Virus record (IMG/VR): IMGVR_UViG_3300007541_000002
Coordinates: 1 to 42,598 of that record
Source: a virus
Length of the DNA: 42,598 nucleotides
Strand: one strand, 5' to 3'
Under the pieces are notes generated by a model. That model did not search any database. It was not told where the DNA came from and was given only the letters and a program-made list of their open reading frames with translations. A program made the translations under genes and the position numbers. Positions 40,069-42,598 of this stretch are shown here, piece by piece; position 1 is the first letter of the stretch, and each line of letters starts with the position of its first letter.

Positions 40069-41036
40069 TGTTCGGATCCGACACACACCCGACTCCGCTG
40101 TGGGACCACCCTGACTTTGATCACATCGGGTGGGCCAGTCAGGTGGACCTCGAGGACGCGAATCACGAGGTGTACCGTCGCCCCGAAGAAAGTCCCCACT
40201 ACTCTTTGTCCGAGGATGACTGGAGGCCCGTCTTCAGGAAGAAGGGGGGACATGGGGACGTCGTGGTTCACCACGATCCCGACGTCGGATCGATCTTCGC
40301 GCATTACCCACACGACAAGAACTTGCGCCCGATGTTGTGGACCGTCGCCGACAACCCTGACGGCACAGACATCGACATCATGTCTTCCTCGGGTGGTGGG
40401 AACTGGCAGACCTTCCACGACAAGGGTGCGCCGGGAAAGTCCACGCCGGCGGTCATCAAGGAGGTCGGTGGCATCGTCAAGATTCACCACCCGGACAAGG
40501 TGTTCAAGGGTACGCGGGTCACTGGGGCGGCTTCCAAGAACCCGGCGTCTTCCACCCGTGAGTTCGACTTCTCGCGATTCTCCGCTGAGGACGTCGAGCG
40601 TTATTACATCGAGGTGTACGGCGACGATTACAGGATTTACCACCGGCCTCCCCGCCCCGAGCATGGCGCCCCCCTGCACGACTTGACGCAGGTCTACCCG
40701 GATGACGTCTACACTCACCCCCACTATTACCATGGTCAGCGGCCGGCCAGTGCGTCAGACCGGGAAGCGACCAGTGCGTTCATGGCGGCACGGGGCAACC
40801 CCGATCACACCGTGAAGATCTACAGGGCGGTCCCCAAGCACGTGACTGACATCAACCCGGGGGACTGGATCACGACGTCACCTTCTTACGCTCGGATCCA
40901 CGCCGGCAATAAGAGCGAAGGGTTTCATGTTCTCGAGGCAACGGCCCGGGCCGGCGACCTCCACACGGACGGCAACTCCTTGGCTGAATACGGCTACAAC
41001 GGCACTTCCGCGATCAAGGGAAGGAGGATCAGGTGA
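40068..41036 (+). CDS. ADP-ribosyltransferase-like virion protein
   Basis: A 322-residue protein overlapping the portal gene by one base (TGATG). The N-terminal two-thirds share a domain with the next gene (DHPDF-x-H(I/V)G, VKIHHPDKVFKGTRVTG, AEDVERYY). The C-terminal 75 residues fit the ART fold of polyvalent proteins: R253 in IYRAVP, a GDWITTSPSYARIHAG segment with the Ser-Thr-Ser-like element, and E307 in LAEYGYNG, the three R-S-E positions. Such ARTs modify host proteins or nucleic acids. The combination with the portal and GNAT proteins suggests an injected anti-host set. ART activity is an inference. Confidence 0.75.
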   Translation: MFGSDTHPTPLWDHPDFDHIGWASQVDLEDANHEVYRRPEESPHYSLSEDDWRPVFRKKGGHGDVVVHHDPDVGSIFAHYPHDKNLRPMLWTVADNPDGTDIDIMSSSGGGNWQTFHDKGAPGKSTPAVIKEVGGIVKIHHPDKVFKGTRVTGAASKNPASSTREFDFSRFSAEDVERYYIEVYGDDYRIYHRPPRPEHGAPLHDLTQVYPDDVYTHPHYYHGQRPASASDREATSAFMAARGNPDHTVKIYRAVPKHVTDINPGDWITTSPSYARIHAGNKSEGFHVLEATARAGDLHTDGNSLAEYGYNGTSAIKGRRIR

Positions 41037-41599
41037 ACGAGGATAGGACGCCGATCTACGATCACCCCGACTTTCAGCACGTTGGCTTCGTGTCTCGAGA
41101 TGCAGTCGAGAGCAAGGGTGCCGAATCCTTGAGCGAGGTCAGGAGCAAGCAAGGTTCGAGGGACATGCCCTTGTTCAAGCACAAGGACGGAGCCCATCTA
41201 GCCGTTGATCATCACTCCGGTCCCGATGGCCAGTCGTTCAAGGCTTACCACTTCCCGAACGACGGTACTCCCGCGTTGTCGTTCGGAGCACACGACCGAG
41301 TCACCGAAGACCCGAGGGTGGTCCGAGGACACGTCGAGTCTTGGGGCAACCACTTTGAAGATCCCGAGGACGAAGACAGCGGCCAATACACCGGGTTCGG
41401 TCTGTCGGAGGGTTTCAACAAGGCGGGAGTGGGCAACGTCAGGCGTGTCGGCGAAGTGATCAAGGCTCATTTCCCGGATCACCTGTTTACTGGTGAACGA
41501 GTGACCGGAAGGAGCCCGGGCAGAGAGGTGTGGATGGACACCAAGAAGTTCACGGCCGAAGAGGTCGAGAGGTACTACAATGAGGCGTACAATGGCTGA
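41033..41599 (+). CDS. Paralog of ART-like protein without the ART domain
   Basis: A 188-residue protein starting at GTG 41033, overlapping the previous stop (GTGA) with AAGGAGG upstream. It shares the N-terminal domain with the preceding gene: DHPDFQHVGF, VIKAHFPDHLFTGERVTGR and AEEVERYYNEAYNG. It lacks the ART module, so it is a truncated or one-domain paralog. It may bind the same partner as the first protein. Ends within the next small gene. Confidence 0.7.
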   Translation: MNEDRTPIYDHPDFQHVGFVSRDAVESKGAESLSEVRSKQGSRDMPLFKHKDGAHLAVDHHSGPDGQSFKAYHFPNDGTPALSFGAHDRVTEDPRVVRGHVESWGNHFEDPEDEDSGQYTGFGLSEGFNKAGVGNVRRVGEVIKAHFPDHLFTGERVTGRSPGREVWMDTKKFTAEEVERYYNEAYNG

Positions 41600-41855
41600 A
41601 GACAAGACGTTGTTTCTCGACGATTCCTTCAACAGGGCTATCGTCGGTCACTTTCAGAGGTGTGGGAAGCCGACCGTGGTCGTTTACGACACGAACAAGG
41701 TCATCAAGGTCTTGATGGATCGTGACGGGATGACCGACGAGGAGGCGACGGAGTTCTTCAACTTCAACATAGAAGGAGCGTGGATCGGCGAAGGTACGCC
41801 GGCGTTCCTCTACCGTGGAAAGCGCAAGCAGATCGAGGACCTGATCGACTCGTAA
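41592..41855 (+). CDS. Small conserved phage protein
   Basis: An 87-residue protein (ATG 41592; ATG 41580 is also possible, with GAGAGG upstream). It begins EDKTLFLDDSFNRAIVGHFQRC, a pattern common to a family of uncharacterised phage proteins with 'FLD...FD..IIG', then VVYDTNKVIKVLMDRDGMTDEEATEFFNFNIEGAW. It is a small alpha/beta protein, perhaps a regulator or virion component. Function unknown. Confidence 0.7.
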   Translation: MAEDKTLFLDDSFNRAIVGHFQRCGKPTVVVYDTNKVIKVLMDRDGMTDEEATEFFNFNIEGAWIGEGTPAFLYRGKRKQIEDLIDS

Positions 41856-41935
41856 GAGTGAGTTCACGAGGCTCGTAAACTACGTTGTCCTCCCCCCTGT
41901 TGAATAATGAGAGAGGAACGTCAAGGTAAACAAAC

Positions 41936-42379
41936 ATGGCCAACTTCATTTACAACGAGGCAAAGCGAGCAATCGCCGAGGGAGAGATCGACTTTGGCAC
42001 TGGTGGCGCGACCATCAAGGCCATGCTCGTCATGAGCAACAGCACCACGAACACCGAGGACGACGCCAACACGCTCGCGGCGTTCACCACCCTCGACGAG
42101 ATGGATGGCGCGAACTACTCCCGGATCACGCTGTCCTCGCAGGTGGTGAATGAGGACTCGGCCAACAATCGCGCCGAGTTTGACGCCGCCGACATCACGT
42201 GGTCGTCACTCGGGGCCGGCACCCGTCAGGTGAAGGCGCTGATCGTGTACAAGCACGTGGGGGCCGACTCGAGCAACGTTCCGATCGCCTACATCGACAC
42301 CGGTGGCTTCCCCTTCAGCGCGAACGGTGGAAACGTCACGGTTCAGTGGAACGCTGAAGGAATCGTTCAGTTCGGATAA
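41936..42379 (+). CDS. Structural protein, small beta protein (tail/neck type)
   Basis: A 147-residue beta-rich protein. Strands such as ITLSSQVVNEDSANNRAEF, ADITWSSLGAGTRQVKALIVYKHVG and the end VTVQWNAEGIVQFG resemble tail or neck beta proteins of other phages. ATG 41936 has AAGG ten bases upstream; it follows an 80-base gap containing no gene. The next gene begins four bases after the stop, so the pair is co-expressed. Confidence 0.75.
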   Translation: MANFIYNEAKRAIAEGEIDFGTGGATIKAMLVMSNSTTNTEDDANTLAAFTTLDEMDGANYSRITLSSQVVNEDSANNRAEFDAADITWSSLGAGTRQVKALIVYKHVGADSSNVPIAYIDTGGFPFSANGGNVTVQWNAEGIVQFG

Positions 42380-42382
42380 CGG

Positions 42383-42598
42383 ATGCCCCGGGTCATCACT
42401 GTACTTCCGACGCCCGGTGTTCAGATGAACGCGGCACCGGGAGCGACTGTGGACTTCGGTCCCAAGGCTGTATCCGTACTCGCGTCGTTCCTACCAGTCC
42501 GGTCGAACTACGCAGTCTCGGTAACCAAGCACCTATATCTGACTCCGTCCGTAGTCGCAATCACCAGTTCGGTACTTTCGGTCGAGGTGCCGAAGGTA
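42383..42598 (+). CDS. 5' part of the seam-spanning beta-rich tail protein
   Basis: The gene begins at ATG 42383, four bases after the preceding stop. It reads MPRVITVLPTPGVQMNA and onward through the seam into the frame at position 1. The final part (42476-42598) duplicates 1-123. It is truncated here only because the molecule was cut at this point; together the two parts encode 296 residues. Confidence 0.75.
   Translation, partial: MPRVITVLPTPGVQMNAAPGATVDFGPKAVSVLASFLPVRSNYAVSVTKHLYLTPSVVAITSSVLSVEVPKV
42476..42598. repeat. Right copy of 123-bp terminal direct repeat
   Basis: Identical to bases 1-123 in the same orientation. Removing one copy gives a 42,475-bp unit with an uninterrupted gene across the join. 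Confidence 0.97.

Noticed and set aside
1-42598. Prophage or temperate phage functions (integrase, repressor, attachment site)
   Set aside because: No tyrosine or serine recombinase, CI-like repressor or tRNA-like attachment sequence was seen in any frame.
1-42598. CRISPR arrays or tRNA genes
   Set aside because: No regularly spaced repeats of suitable length and no tRNA cloverleaf or CCA end was recognised; a tRNA search tool would be needed to be sure.

Overview
The window is one near-complete genome of a tailed, apparently strictly lytic bacteriophage. Its first 123 bases (1-123) recur exactly as its last 123 (42476-42598), so the unit is about 42,475 bp and either circularises or carries a short terminal repeat. 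One gene runs across the seam (42383 to the end, then 1-798). No integrase, repressor, tRNA, rRNA, CRISPR array or insertion sequence was recognised. The host cannot be named. A lipobox protein near the lysis genes hints at a host with an outer membrane, but this is weak evidence.

Layout. (1) 32797-42598 and 1-2453, rightward: terminase small and large subunits, a Gly/Ala-rich protein, a large two-GNAT plus five-repeat protein, a DUF935-type portal, two related proteins (one with an ADP-ribosyltransferase-like C-terminus), small structural proteins, a beta-rich tail-type protein across the seam, holin-like proteins, a cohesin-like protein, a lipoprotein and a small beta protein. (2) 2518-5401, leftward island of four genes, including a 638-residue protein with about 47 cysteines and a zinc-ribbon protein. 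(3) 5585-20827, rightward: Mu-like head genes (gpF-like, gpI-like protease/scaffold, decoration protein, gpT-like capsid, gp36-like and gpG-like proteins) and a siphovirus-type tail set (tail tube, tail chaperone pair with a -1 frameshift site, tail terminator, short tape measure, two large tail-tip proteins). (4) 20942-30446, rightward: a basic protein, RecB/Cas4-like nuclease, resolvase-like nuclease, sigma-like protein, family A DNA polymerase, single-strand-binding protein, PurZ, adenylate-kinase-like protein, dUTPase, DnaB-like helicase and DnaG-like primase. (5) 30415-32600, leftward: small, probably early genes including a second sigma-like protein, read from a strong sigma70-type promoter that diverges from the terminase operon.

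The central biological inference is that this phage probably replaces adenine with 2-aminoadenine (diaminopurine, Z). The PurA-like protein at 26463-27476 has Ser in place of the catalytic Asp (GSCGKGK), the PurZ signature, and lies three genes from a DpoZ-type polymerase. The usual partners DatZ (HD phosphohydrolase) and MazZ (MazG-like) were not found. Instead an adenylate-kinase-like gene overlaps purZ and is followed by dUTPase, suggesting a variant route to dZTP.

Other unusual features are the GNAT/repeat and ART-like proteins next to the portal, which look like candidate host-takeover proteins delivered with the DNA; a 21-bp inverted repeat that buries the start of the gpG-like gene; a 34-nt element repeated in two leaders on opposite strands; and an amber codon at position 4 of the first leftward early gene.
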